Assembly (NCBI GenBank): GCA_946616295.1
Contig: CAMOIU010000084.1
Location: forward strand, 1 to 6,176
Length of the DNA: 6,176 nt
Direction of reading: 5' to 3'
Origin: CAG-791 sp002392385
Lineage (GTDB): Bacteria; Bacillota; Clostridia; Lachnospirales; Lachnospiraceae
Part shown: one piece after another, positions 1 through 4,769 of the stretch
Position numbering within the stretch: the first letter of the stretch is position 1
Layout of the letters: each line of letters begins with the position of its first letter
Position numbers and translations under genes: made by a program
The notes under the pieces: generated by a model
What the model was told of the DNA's origin: nothing
The model's input: the letters and a program-made list of their open reading frames with translations, nothing else
Databases searched by the model: none

Positions 1-352
1 AGGGAAACTTGTTGTGGCGCTTGAGCTCCTGGAAGAGCTTGGCCATCAGCATGGAGTCCTTGCCGCCGGAGATGCAGCAGGCGATGCAGTCGCCCTCCTC
101 CACGAGTTCGTAGCGGACCACGGCCTTCTCAAAGCGGCCGATGAGGTCGTGCTTGTACTTCTTGCGGAGATCCTTTTCGAGGTCGGCCAGGCGCTCGGCC
201 TCGGTGCGGGCAGGGGCACCGACAGAAGCACCGGCGGCAGGGACAGCGGCGGGGGCAGGGACAGCGGCAGGAGCACCGGATGCCGGCTCTGTATATACAG
301 TTTCCGCGGCAGCACTTGCGTGCGCCGCGGTCTTGGTTGCGGAAGTGTTCAA
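1..352 (-). CDS. ttcA: TtcA-family tRNA 2-thiocytidine biosynthesis protein, 5' part only, with Ala/Pro-rich N-terminal extension
   Basis: The first 117 residues are visible; the gene runs off the left edge. TtcA proteins are PP-loop ATPases with an iron-sulfur cluster that thiolate cytidine 32 of certain tRNAs. The PP-loop SGGKDS sits at residues 95-100, preceded by the strand VEEGDCIACCI and followed by MLMAKLFQELKRHNKF, a pattern I recognise from clostridial TtcA-like proteins. Family homology seems to begin near residue 51. Residues 1-50 are a low-complexity Ala/Pro/Thr/Ser segment, and in E. coli TtcA the PP-loop lies only about 47 residues in. There is no in-frame ATG before the PP-loop. 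The best start is TTG at 352-350, five bases after AAAGGTGG and overlapping the pyrI stop as TTGA; GTG at 361-359 is a weaker alternative. The overlap suggests translational coupling to pyrI. The catalytic and cluster cysteines lie outside the window, so a related PP-loop thiolase is possible. Confidence 0.83.
   Translation of the reverse strand, partial: MNTSATKTAAHASAAAETVYTEPASGAPAAVPAPAAVPAAGASVGAPARTEAERLADLEKDLRKKYKHDLIGRFEKAVVRYELVEEGDCIACCISGGKDSMLMAKLFQELKRHNKFP
236..268. repeat. 15-bp direct repeat, period 18, in the ttcA linker
   Basis: GGCAGGGACAGCGGC occurs at 236-250 and again at 254-268, an exact 18-base (six-codon) period. On the minus strand it encodes AAVPAP followed by AAVPAA within the low-complexity N-terminal segment of the ttcA-like gene. 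Related GGCAGG(G/A)GCACC copies flank it near 209 and 267. An in-frame tandem repeat of this kind can expand or contract by slippage, so the linker length may vary between strains; that last point is inference. Confidence 0.75.
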
Positions 353-798
353 CGGAACCACCTTTCGGATTCGCTCTCGGTGTAGCGCTCGTCGCAGTAT
401 CTGCAGCGGTAGAGCTTCTTGGGGCCGTCCGACAGATAGAAGATCTGGGGCAGCTCCTGCTCGATGGAGGAGATGCAGCGGGGGTTGTGGCACTTGATGA
501 CGTTCCTGAGCTCTCTGGGGAGCGGAAGGGCCTTCTTCTCCGTCAGCTCGCCGTCACGGATAATGTTGACGGTGACGTTGGGATCCATGAAGGCGACGGC
601 GTCGAGGTTCAGCTTGTCGACGTCACACTCGATCTTGAGGATGTCCTTGCGGCCCATGGCCTCAGAACGGGCGTTCTTGATGATGGCGACGGGGTAGTCG
701 AGCTGGTCCAGCCCGAGATAGTGATAGATCAGCATGCTTTTGCCGGCCTGGATGTGGTCCAGGACGACGCCGTTTTCGATCTTTCCGACATTTAACAT
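349..798 (-). CDS. pyrI: Aspartate carbamoyltransferase regulatory subunit PyrI
   Basis: This 149-residue protein (E. coli PyrI has about 153) is the regulatory chain of aspartate transcarbamoylase. In characterised enzymes it binds nucleotide effectors (CTP, ATP) through its N-terminal domain and docks on PyrB through a C-terminal zinc domain. The four zinc cysteines are present as C103-x4-C108 and C132-x2-C135, and the conserved GRKDILKIE segment is at 49-57. The frame stays open upstream to 1122, but that part is antisense-like sequence inside pyrB. The start at 798-796 is set by AAAGGAG eight bases upstream and by alignment with known PyrI N-termini (MLNVGKIENGVVLDHI). It lies 26 bases after pyrB, and its TGA stop overlaps the TTG start of the next gene. 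Keeping the zinc and allosteric domains implies a PyrB6-PyrI6-type holoenzyme with feedback control, which is inference from the family. Confidence 0.97.
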   Translation of the reverse strand: MLNVGKIENGVVLDHIQAGKSMLIYHYLGLDQLDYPVAIIKNARSEAMGRKDILKIECDVDKLNLDAVAFMDPNVTVNIIRDGELTEKKALPLPRELRNVIKCHNPRCISSIEQELPQIFYLSDGPKKLYRCRYCDERYTESESERWFR

Positions 799-824
799 AG
801 GGAGATCTCCTTTCTTGGGGCCGC

Positions 825-1739
825 TCAGGCTTCGATGCCGAGCAGGGTCAGGATCAGCGCCATGCGCGCGTACTTGCCGTACTGGACCTGGCGGAAATAC
901 GCGGCCCGGGGATCGGGATCGACCTTGACGGAGATCTCGTTGACGCGCGGCAGGGGGTGGAGGACGTACATGTCCTCGCGGGCCTGTTTCATCAGGCGGC
1001 GGTTCAGGACGTAGAAGTCTTTCAGACGGACGTAGTCCTCTTCGTTGAAGAAGCGCTCTCTCTGCACGCGGGTCATGTAGAGCAGATCCAGGTCGCCGAT
1101 GACGTCGTCGAGCTTGATGCACTCGGTGTAAGGGATCCCCTTCTCGGTCAGCATCTCCGTGATGTAATCGGGGACGCGCAGCTCGGGCGGGGAGATGAAG
1201 ACGAAACGGATGTCGTCATAGCGGGACATCGCGTTGATGAGCGAGTGCACGGTGCGGCCGAATTTGAGGTCGCCGCAGAGGCCGATGGTGAAGTCGCAGA
1301 GCCGTCCCTTCAGAGAGCGGATGGTGTGCAGGTCGGTCAGGGTCTGAGTCGGGTGCTGGTGACCGCCGTCACCGGCGTTGATCACGGGGATCGTGGCGTA
1401 GGTGGCTGCCACCATGGCCGCGCCTTCCTTGGGGTGGCGCATGGCCGCGATATCGGCAAAACAGGAGACAGTCCGGATGGTATCCGCGACGCTCTCGCCC
1501 TTGGAGGCGGAGGAGTTGTCCGCGCCGGCAAATCCGAGCACCTGCCCGCCCAGGCTCAGCATGGCGGATTCAAAGCTCAGGCGGGTGCGGGTGGAGGGCT
1601 CATAGAAGAGGGTGGCGAGGATCCTGCCGTCGCAGGCGTGTGCATAGCGGGGCCTGTCCTGCTCGATGGCGGTGGCGAGATCGAAGAGCTGTTCCAGCTC
1701 CCCGACAGAGAAATCCAGCGGTGTCAGAAGATGACGCAT
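825..1739 (-). CDS. pyrB: Aspartate carbamoyltransferase catalytic subunit PyrB
   Basis: At 304 residues (E. coli 311) this is the catalytic chain of aspartate transcarbamoylase, which condenses carbamoyl phosphate and aspartate to N-carbamoylaspartate, the committed pyrimidine step, in the cytoplasm. The carbamoyl-phosphate motif STRTR is at 49-53, the mobile-loop lysine probably K80 in SASKGES, HPTQTLTDLHTI at 129-140, GDLKFGRTVHSL at 156-167, RVQRERF at 224-230 and HPLPRVNEI at 261-269. No key residue appears to be missing. The chosen start (1739-1737) has AAAGGAG four bases upstream and gives the usual MRHLLTPLDF N-terminus. A second ATG at 1778-1776 would add 13 residues and overlaps the upstream stop as ATGA, but it has no good ribosome binding site. 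No PyrR-type leader or attenuator fits in the 35-base gap upstream, so transcription probably comes from the promoter before the DUF1294 gene. Confidence 0.98.
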   Translation of the reverse strand: MRHLLTPLDFSVGELEQLFDLATAIEQDRPRYAHACDGRILATLFYEPSTRTRLSFESAMLSLGGQVLGFAGADNSSASKGESVADTIRTVSCFADIAAMRHPKEGAAMVAATYATIPVINAGDGGHQHPTQTLTDLHTIRSLKGRLCDFTIGLCGDLKFGRTVHSLINAMSRYDDIRFVFISPPELRVPDYITEMLTEKGIPYTECIKLDDVIGDLDLLYMTRVQRERFFNEEDYVRLKDFYVLNRRLMKQAREDMYVLHPLPRVNEISVKVDPDPRAAYFRQVQYGKYARMALILTLLGIEA

Positions 1740-1774
1740 AGTACTCCTTTCGGGTGATGTAATGAAATGATGTG

Positions 1775-2278
1775 TCATGCGATTTCAAACGCGATCTTTT
1801 TGGCAGCCAGGAAGGTCTGCAGGGTGTCATCCCAGAGCTTGTCCGCGCTTTTATCCAATGTGAATGTTTTCATAGATGTGCCGGTCAGCAGCTGGGCCTT
1901 TCCGTTCTCGTAGCGGATCGTCAGCTGCAGGGACCCCACGGTGTCCGCGAGAGAGGGAAGCTGGGCCTTCCGGAACACGGCCAGGGCGTGCTCCGGCTTG
2001 AGCTGGAGGACCAGGGTGAAGCCGGTGGGGGCCGTCTTTCCTTTTATGATCTCGTGGCAGTAGGGCCGCACATCCTCCCAGCGCGCGTATTCATAGGGCC
2101 GCTGGGCAGAGTCCGCCCACACATCCTTGGGGAAAAAGGCCTCGTTCAGGTGTCCGTCGATGGTCCAGTGCCAGGCGGTGTGTACCGCCGCCTCCCGCAG
2201 GAGGAAGCTGTCAAAGGTCGTGTCCGACAGCAGGCGTGCCATGAAATTGCCGGTCTCAGTGATCTGAAATGAACGCAT
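1775..2278 (-). CDS. DUF5721-like protein of unknown function
   Basis: This is a 167-residue soluble protein with no signal peptide or membrane segment. It resembles a family I know from Lachnospiraceae as DUF5721; the assignment is from memory of its pattern. Recognisable blocks are the N-terminal ITETGNFMARLLSDTTFDSF (6-25), TIDGHLNEAFF (39-49), a central W67-EDVRPYCHEIIKGK, a predicted strand region FTLVLQLK (87-94), and the C-terminal GTSMKTFTLDKSADKLWDD (133-151). No catalytic motif can be named. The start at 2278-2276 keeps the expected N-terminus and follows CAGGAGGG closely (only about three bases of spacing); the internal ATG at codon 13 would remove conserved residues. It lies 12 bases after the DUF1294 gene and 35 before pyrB, so it probably shares their transcript. 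That context does not establish a role in pyrimidine synthesis. Confidence 0.8.
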   Translation of the reverse strand: MRSFQITETGNFMARLLSDTTFDSFLLREAAVHTAWHWTIDGHLNEAFFPKDVWADSAQRPYEYARWEDVRPYCHEIIKGKTAPTGFTLVLQLKPEHALAVFRKAQLPSLADTVGSLQLTIRYENGKAQLLTGTSMKTFTLDKSADKLWDDTLQTFLAAKKIAFEIA

Positions 2279-2290
2279 AGCCCTCCTGTC

Positions 2291-2584
2291 TTATAAGAAA
2301 ACGACGGAACTGGCAGAGAGCATCAGCACCGCCCAGGAGACGACGTGCAGCAGGAGCAGGGCCGGGATCCCGACACGGAAGAGGGGCTTGCGGATCTTAT
2401 GATGGAAGAGAAACATACCCGTGAGAGTCCCAAAAGCGCCCCCGATCAGGGACAGGATCAGGAGAACGCTCTCCGGTATACGGAAACGGTGCTCCATGGC
2501 CCGGATCTTGTCGGAAGCCATGAGGACCAGCCCCAGCAGATTTACGACAATGTAGAAAATGATGATCAGTGTCTTCGTGTTCAT
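2291..2584 (-). CDS. DUF1294 family small membrane protein
   Basis: The product is a 97-residue integral membrane protein. Three hydrophobic spans are visible, at about residues 4-22, 38-58 and 72-95. Between them are the hallmarks of the DUF1294 family: DK at 25-26, RIPE at 35-38, a glycine-rich GGAFGTLTGM at 48-57, and the basic stretch FHHKIRKPLF at 60-69. The family's biochemical role is not known to me. The ATG at 2584-2582 is the first possible start because a TAA stop lies directly before it in frame; its ribosome binding site is weak (CGAGGT). It is the first gene of the run leading through the DUF5721-like gene into pyrBI, about 40 bases downstream of a good promoter. Codon usage looks like that of its neighbours. 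Confidence 0.85.
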   Translation of the reverse strand: MNTKTLIIIFYIVVNLLGLVLMASDKIRAMEHRFRIPESVLLILSLIGGAFGTLTGMFLFHHKIRKPLFRVGIPALLLLHVVSWAVLMLSASSVVFL

Positions 2585-2627
2585 TTATACCTCGTGTTAC
2601 ATTCAGGCCTTCGGTCTTCTGCTGACC

Positions 2628-2656
2628 ATTATATGACAGAAGGATACCCCTGCGAA
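2628..2656 (-). promoter_or_regulatory. Sigma-A-type promoter for the DUF1294-DUF5721-pyrBI-ttcA run
   Basis: On the minus strand a perfect -10 TATAAT lies at 2633-2628. Exactly 17 bases upstream is TTCGCA (2656-2651), a 4 of 6 match to TTGACA. The expected start of transcription near 2621 gives a leader of about 37 bases before the DUF1294 ATG, too short for a PyrR attenuator. The -35 lies inside one arm of the argG hairpin. Confidence 0.6.
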
Positions 2657-2678
2657 AGATACAGATACTTCGCAGGGG
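2647..2678 (-). terminator. Hairpin after argG, probable terminator
   Basis: CCCCTGCGAA (2647-2656) and TTCGCAGGGG (2669-2678) form a perfect 10-bp GC-rich stem around a 12-base loop, AGATACAGATAC, itself a tandem AGATAC. It starts 24 bases past the argG stop codon. On the minus strand the downstream side is TATCCTTCTGTC, only moderately T-rich, so intrinsic termination may be incomplete and read-through into the pyrBI run is possible. Confidence 0.6.
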
Positions 2679-2701
2679 CATAAAATTTCGTAGACCGCAG
2701 G

Positions 2702-3919
2702 TCAGTCTTTGTTCGCGTTCTGCATCTTCAGGGCGCGCACCTTGGTGGAAAGCCCGAAGAGGGTGATGAAGCCGCTGGCATCGTGGTGATCATACATGTC
2801 GCCGGTGGTGAAGGAAGCCAGGTCCTCATTGTAGAGAGAATAAGGGGAGGTCGTGCCGGCCTTGATGATGTTGCCCTTGTAGAGACCGAATTTCACCTCG
2901 CCGGTGACATACTTCTGGGTCGACTCGATGAAGGCCTGCTCCGCCTCGCGAAGAGGAGAGAACCACTTGCCCTCGTAGACCAGGCTGGCGAACTTGTGGC
3001 CGATCTCATCCTTGACCTCATAGGTCTCACGGTCGAGAATGAGCTCTTCGAGCTGCTGGTGGGCCTCATAGAGGATGGTACCGCCGGGGGTCTCATAGAT
3101 GCCGCGGGACTTCATGCCGACGACACGGTTCTCCACGATATCCACGATACCGATGCCGTTCTCGCCGCCCAGCTTGTTGAGCTTGCGGATGATATCGGAG
3201 ACCTTCATCTTCTCGCCGTTGACGCTGACAGGCACACCGGCCTCGAAACCGACGGTCACATAGGTGACCTTGTCGGGGGCCTTCATGGGGGTCTGGCTCA
3301 GCACCAGCAGGTGATCGTAGTTGGGCTCGTTGGCGGGATCCTCGAGCTCGAGACCCTCGTGGCTGATGTGCCACAGGTTGCGGTCACGGCTGTAGCTGGA
3401 ATCCGCGGAGAAGGGAAGATCGATGCCGTGGGCCTTGCAGAAATCGATCTCGGACTGGCGGGAATCCATGGTCCACTTGTCGTCTCTCCAGGCGGCGATG
3501 ATCTTCAGATCGGGGGCGAGGGCCTTGATGCCCAGCTCGAAACGGATCTGGTCATTGCCCTTGCCGGTGGCACCGTGGCAGATGGTGGTGGCGCCTTCTT
3601 TTCTCGCGATCTCGACCAGCTTCTTGGCGATCAGCGGACGGGCCATGGACGTGCCCAGAAGGTACTTGTTCTCGTATACGGCGTGGGCCTGGATGCAGGG
3701 GACGATATACTCGTCGGCGAATTCGTCGCAGACGTCGAGGATATATAATTTGGAAGCGCCGCAGTATTTGGACCGCTCCTCCAGATGTGCCAGCTCCTCT
3801 TCCTGTCCGCAGTCGATGCAGACACAGATGACATCATAGCCGTAATTCTCTTTCAGCCACGGAATGATGGCTGTGGTATCGAGACCGCCGGAGTACGCGA
3901 GGATGACTTTTTCGTTCAT
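2702..3919 (-). CDS. argG: Argininosuccinate synthase ArgG
   Basis: This 405-residue enzyme, full length for the family (about 400), joins citrulline and aspartate using ATP to make argininosuccinate, the penultimate step of arginine synthesis, in the cytoplasm. The ATP-binding PP-loop AYSGGLDTT is at 8-16. Other family signatures are LGTSMARP (88-95), CHGATGKGNDQIRFE (114-128), SYSRDRNLWHISHEG (175-189) and ENGIGIVDIVENR (253-265) with KSRGIYETPGGTIL (270-283). All look intact. The ATG at 3919-3917 lies five bases after AAGGGCGG, a one-mismatch ribosome binding site, and gives the usual MNEKVILAYSGG start. It appears monocistronic, ending at the hairpin at 2647-2678, and is transcribed divergently from the GNAT-argJ pair. 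argH, its usual downstream partner, is not in this window. Confidence 0.98.
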   Translation of the reverse strand: MNEKVILAYSGGLDTTAIIPWLKENYGYDVICVCIDCGQEEELAHLEERSKYCGASKLYILDVCDEFADEYIVPCIQAHAVYENKYLLGTSMARPLIAKKLVEIARKEGATTICHGATGKGNDQIRFELGIKALAPDLKIIAAWRDDKWTMDSRQSEIDFCKAHGIDLPFSADSSYSRDRNLWHISHEGLELEDPANEPNYDHLLVLSQTPMKAPDKVTYVTVGFEAGVPVSVNGEKMKVSDIIRKLNKLGGENGIGIVDIVENRVVGMKSRGIYETPGGTILYEAHQQLEELILDRETYEVKDEIGHKFASLVYEGKWFSPLREAEQAFIESTQKYVTGEVKFGLYKGNIIKAGTTSPYSLYNEDLASFTTGDMYDHHDASGFITLFGLSTKVRALKMQNANKD

Positions 3920-3980
3920 GATGACCGCCCTTCTTTCTCTTTATTTCTTTATAATCATTGTATAAAGTACAGCGTTTGCT

Positions 3981-4001
3981 GCCGCCCCTGTCCCGGACGG
4001 C
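3981..4001 (-). other. GC-rich hairpin in the argG leader
   Basis: On the minus strand GCCGTCC pairs with GGGCGGC (7 bp including one G-U) around a 7-base loop. It would lie near the 5' end of the argG transcript if the promoter at 4036-4008 is used. No T-run follows it, so it is not a simple terminator; it may stabilise the messenger or be incidental. Confidence 0.4.
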
Positions 4002-4007
4002 TCCTAC

Positions 4008-4036
4008 AATATACAACAGGGCAGAGGGGAATGCAA
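4008..4036 (-). promoter_or_regulatory. Candidate argG promoter
   Basis: On the minus strand TATATT (4013-4008, 5 of 6 to TATAAT) lies 17 bases downstream of TTGCAT (4036-4031, only 3 of 6 to TTGACA). It would give a leader of roughly 80 bases. TTGCAT and the overlapping TTGTATA (4016-4010) also resemble ArgR half-sites, so a repressor bound here could block the promoter. The -35 is weak; another start nearer the gene (TTTATACAAT near 3970-3955) cannot be excluded. Confidence 0.4.
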
Positions 4037-4118
4037 GTATAAAAACACACTAAGAATGAATAGAAAAGGTCCGGAATCCGTAAAAATATGACAAAAAACG
4101 AATAATATGCATATTTAC

Positions 4119-4147
4119 TTGCATAAATATACAACTGGGAGTAGAAT
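4119..4147 (+). promoter_or_regulatory. Candidate promoter for GNAT-argJ
   Basis: TAGAAT (4142-4147, 5 of 6 to TATAAT) lies 17 bases after TTGCAT (4119-4124), the same -35-like word and spacing as in the argG candidate. The -35 word and spacer lie within the near-palindrome at 4119-4134. A second possibility is ATGACA (4088-4093) with CATATT (4110-4115) at 16-base spacing. Either would leave a leader of roughly 95-130 bases. Confidence 0.35.
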
Positions 4148-4197
4148 TTGCCTTACGGACCTTGACGGACCTGCCCGGTGCAAGGATAATAAGAGAA

Positions 4198-4226
4198 CTG
4201 AGGCGGATTTTCGTGACCGCCCTCAG
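4198..4226 (+). other. Leader hairpin just before the GNAT ribosome binding site
   Basis: CTGAGGCGG (4198-4206) pairs with CCGCCCTCAG (4217-4226) with a single bulged C around a 10-base loop. It ends six bases before the AAGGAG of the GNAT gene. A shorter stem, CCTTG/CAAGG (4160-4164 with 4181-4185), lies upstream. There is no T-run, so it is not an intrinsic terminator; it could affect translation or processing. Confidence 0.45.
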
Positions 4227-4247
4227 AGAAAAAGGAGTACATACAAT

Positions 4248-4733
4248 ATGGCAGAGATCAGTATCCGTCCCATGACAGTGGAGGATTACGACAGCGTGCA
4301 CGCTCTGTGGATGACCATCCGTGGATTCGGGATCCGCAGCATAGACGATTCCAGACAGGATATCGAGAGATTCCTCAGGCGTAATCCCGACACCAGCGTG
4401 GTGGCGGTGGACACGGAGACGGGCGGCATCGTCGGCGCCATTCTCTGCGGCCATGACGGACGGCAGGGCTGTTTTTATCATGTATGTGTCCTGGAGAGGT
4501 ACCGGCGCATGGGGATCGGGACGCGGATGGCCGCTTTCTGTATGGAAGCGCTCCGCAGGGAGAAGATCAACCGGGTGGCGCTGATCGCCTTCACAAGCAA
4601 CGACGCGGGCAATGCCTTCTGGAAACAGATCGGCTGGAATTTCCGCGGAGACTGCAACTATTATGATTTTCACCTGAACAGGGAGAACATCACCAGATTC
4701 GTCGGCGCGGCGGAGGAGAACCGGCAGCAGTAA
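4248..4733 (+). CDS. GNAT family N-acetyltransferase
   Basis: This 161-residue protein is one complete GNAT domain, a fold that transfers acetyl from acetyl-CoA to an amine. The start ISIRPMTVEDYDSVHALW is the typical first strand and helix. The acetyl-CoA pyrophosphate loop is RRMGIGT at 86-92, after the strand GCFYHVCVLERY (74-85). The segment FTSNDAGNAFWKQIGW (115-130) is the usual helix and final strands. The pattern GHDGRQGCFYH (68-78) is shared with a common clostridial subgroup whose substrate is unknown to me. The ATG at 4248 follows AAGGAG; an in-frame ATG at 4107 has no ribosome binding site and lies in the putative operator. It precedes argJ by 36 bases, probably on one transcript. 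A link to N-acetylglutamate is tempting, but the sequence does not show that it is an N-acetylglutamate synthase. Confidence 0.92.
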   Translation: MAEISIRPMTVEDYDSVHALWMTIRGFGIRSIDDSRQDIERFLRRNPDTSVVAVDTETGGIVGAILCGHDGRQGCFYHVCVLERYRRMGIGTRMAAFCMEALRREKINRVALIAFTSNDAGNAFWKQIGWNFRGDCNYYDFHLNRENITRFVGAAEENRQQ

Positions 4734-4769
4734 GAGCCGGTTCCGGGCAGAAAGCCAGAGGAGGTTGAA

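Larger units (their letters stand above)
3920..4247. promoter_or_regulatory. Divergent argG / GNAT-argJ control region with ARG-box-like half-sites
   Basis: This 328-base AT-rich stretch has no convincing gene. It carries repeated TTGYATA-type half-sites on both strands: 3958-3964 (TTGTATA), 4010-4016 (minus TTGTATA), 4031-4036 (minus TTGCAT), 4119-4125 (TTGCATA) and 4128-4134 (minus TTGTATA). The last two make a near-palindrome, TTGCATAAATATACAA at 4119-4134 (6 of 8 pairs). A perfect 12-bp palindrome, AATATGCATATT, lies just upstream at 4104-4115. ArgR boxes in other bacteria are paired AT-rich palindromes of about 18 bp, so these are plausible arginine-responsive operators between two arginine operons. 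The match is by resemblance only; the local AT-richness makes chance half-sites likely. Confidence 0.4.

Noticed and set aside
799..1122. N-terminal extension of pyrI by 108 codons
   Set aside because: The extra part overlaps pyrB in another frame and is Arg/Pro-rich shadow sequence. PyrI homologues start at MLNVGKI, directly after a good AAAGGAG.
957..1757. 266-codon plus-strand frame opposite pyrB
   Set aside because: It is the antisense shadow of pyrB, with typical shadow composition and no recognisable domain.
1740..1774. PyrR attenuator or other leader upstream of pyrB
   Set aside because: The gap is only 35 bases and contains little besides the ribosome binding site; no anti-terminator or terminator stems fit.
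1740..1778. pyrB start at 1778 overlapping the DUF5721 stop as ATGA
   Set aside because: The 13 added residues are unlike known PyrB N-termini and the upstream ribosome binding site is weak, while the ATG at 1739 has AAAGGAG. It remains a minor possibility.
2783..3748. 321-codon plus-strand frame opposite argG
   Set aside because: It is the antisense shadow of a well-conserved argG; its Leu/Gly/Asp/Val-rich product shows no motifs.
4107..4247. Upstream ATG at 4107 adding 47 residues to the GNAT protein
   Set aside because: There is no ribosome binding site, it lies within the putative operator and promoter, and the GNAT fold begins right after the ATG at 4248, which has AAGGAG.
3920..4247. 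T-box or other known riboswitch between argG and the GNAT gene
   Set aside because: I see no T-box sequence or multi-helix leader on either strand; only short hairpins and AT-rich palindromes are visible.
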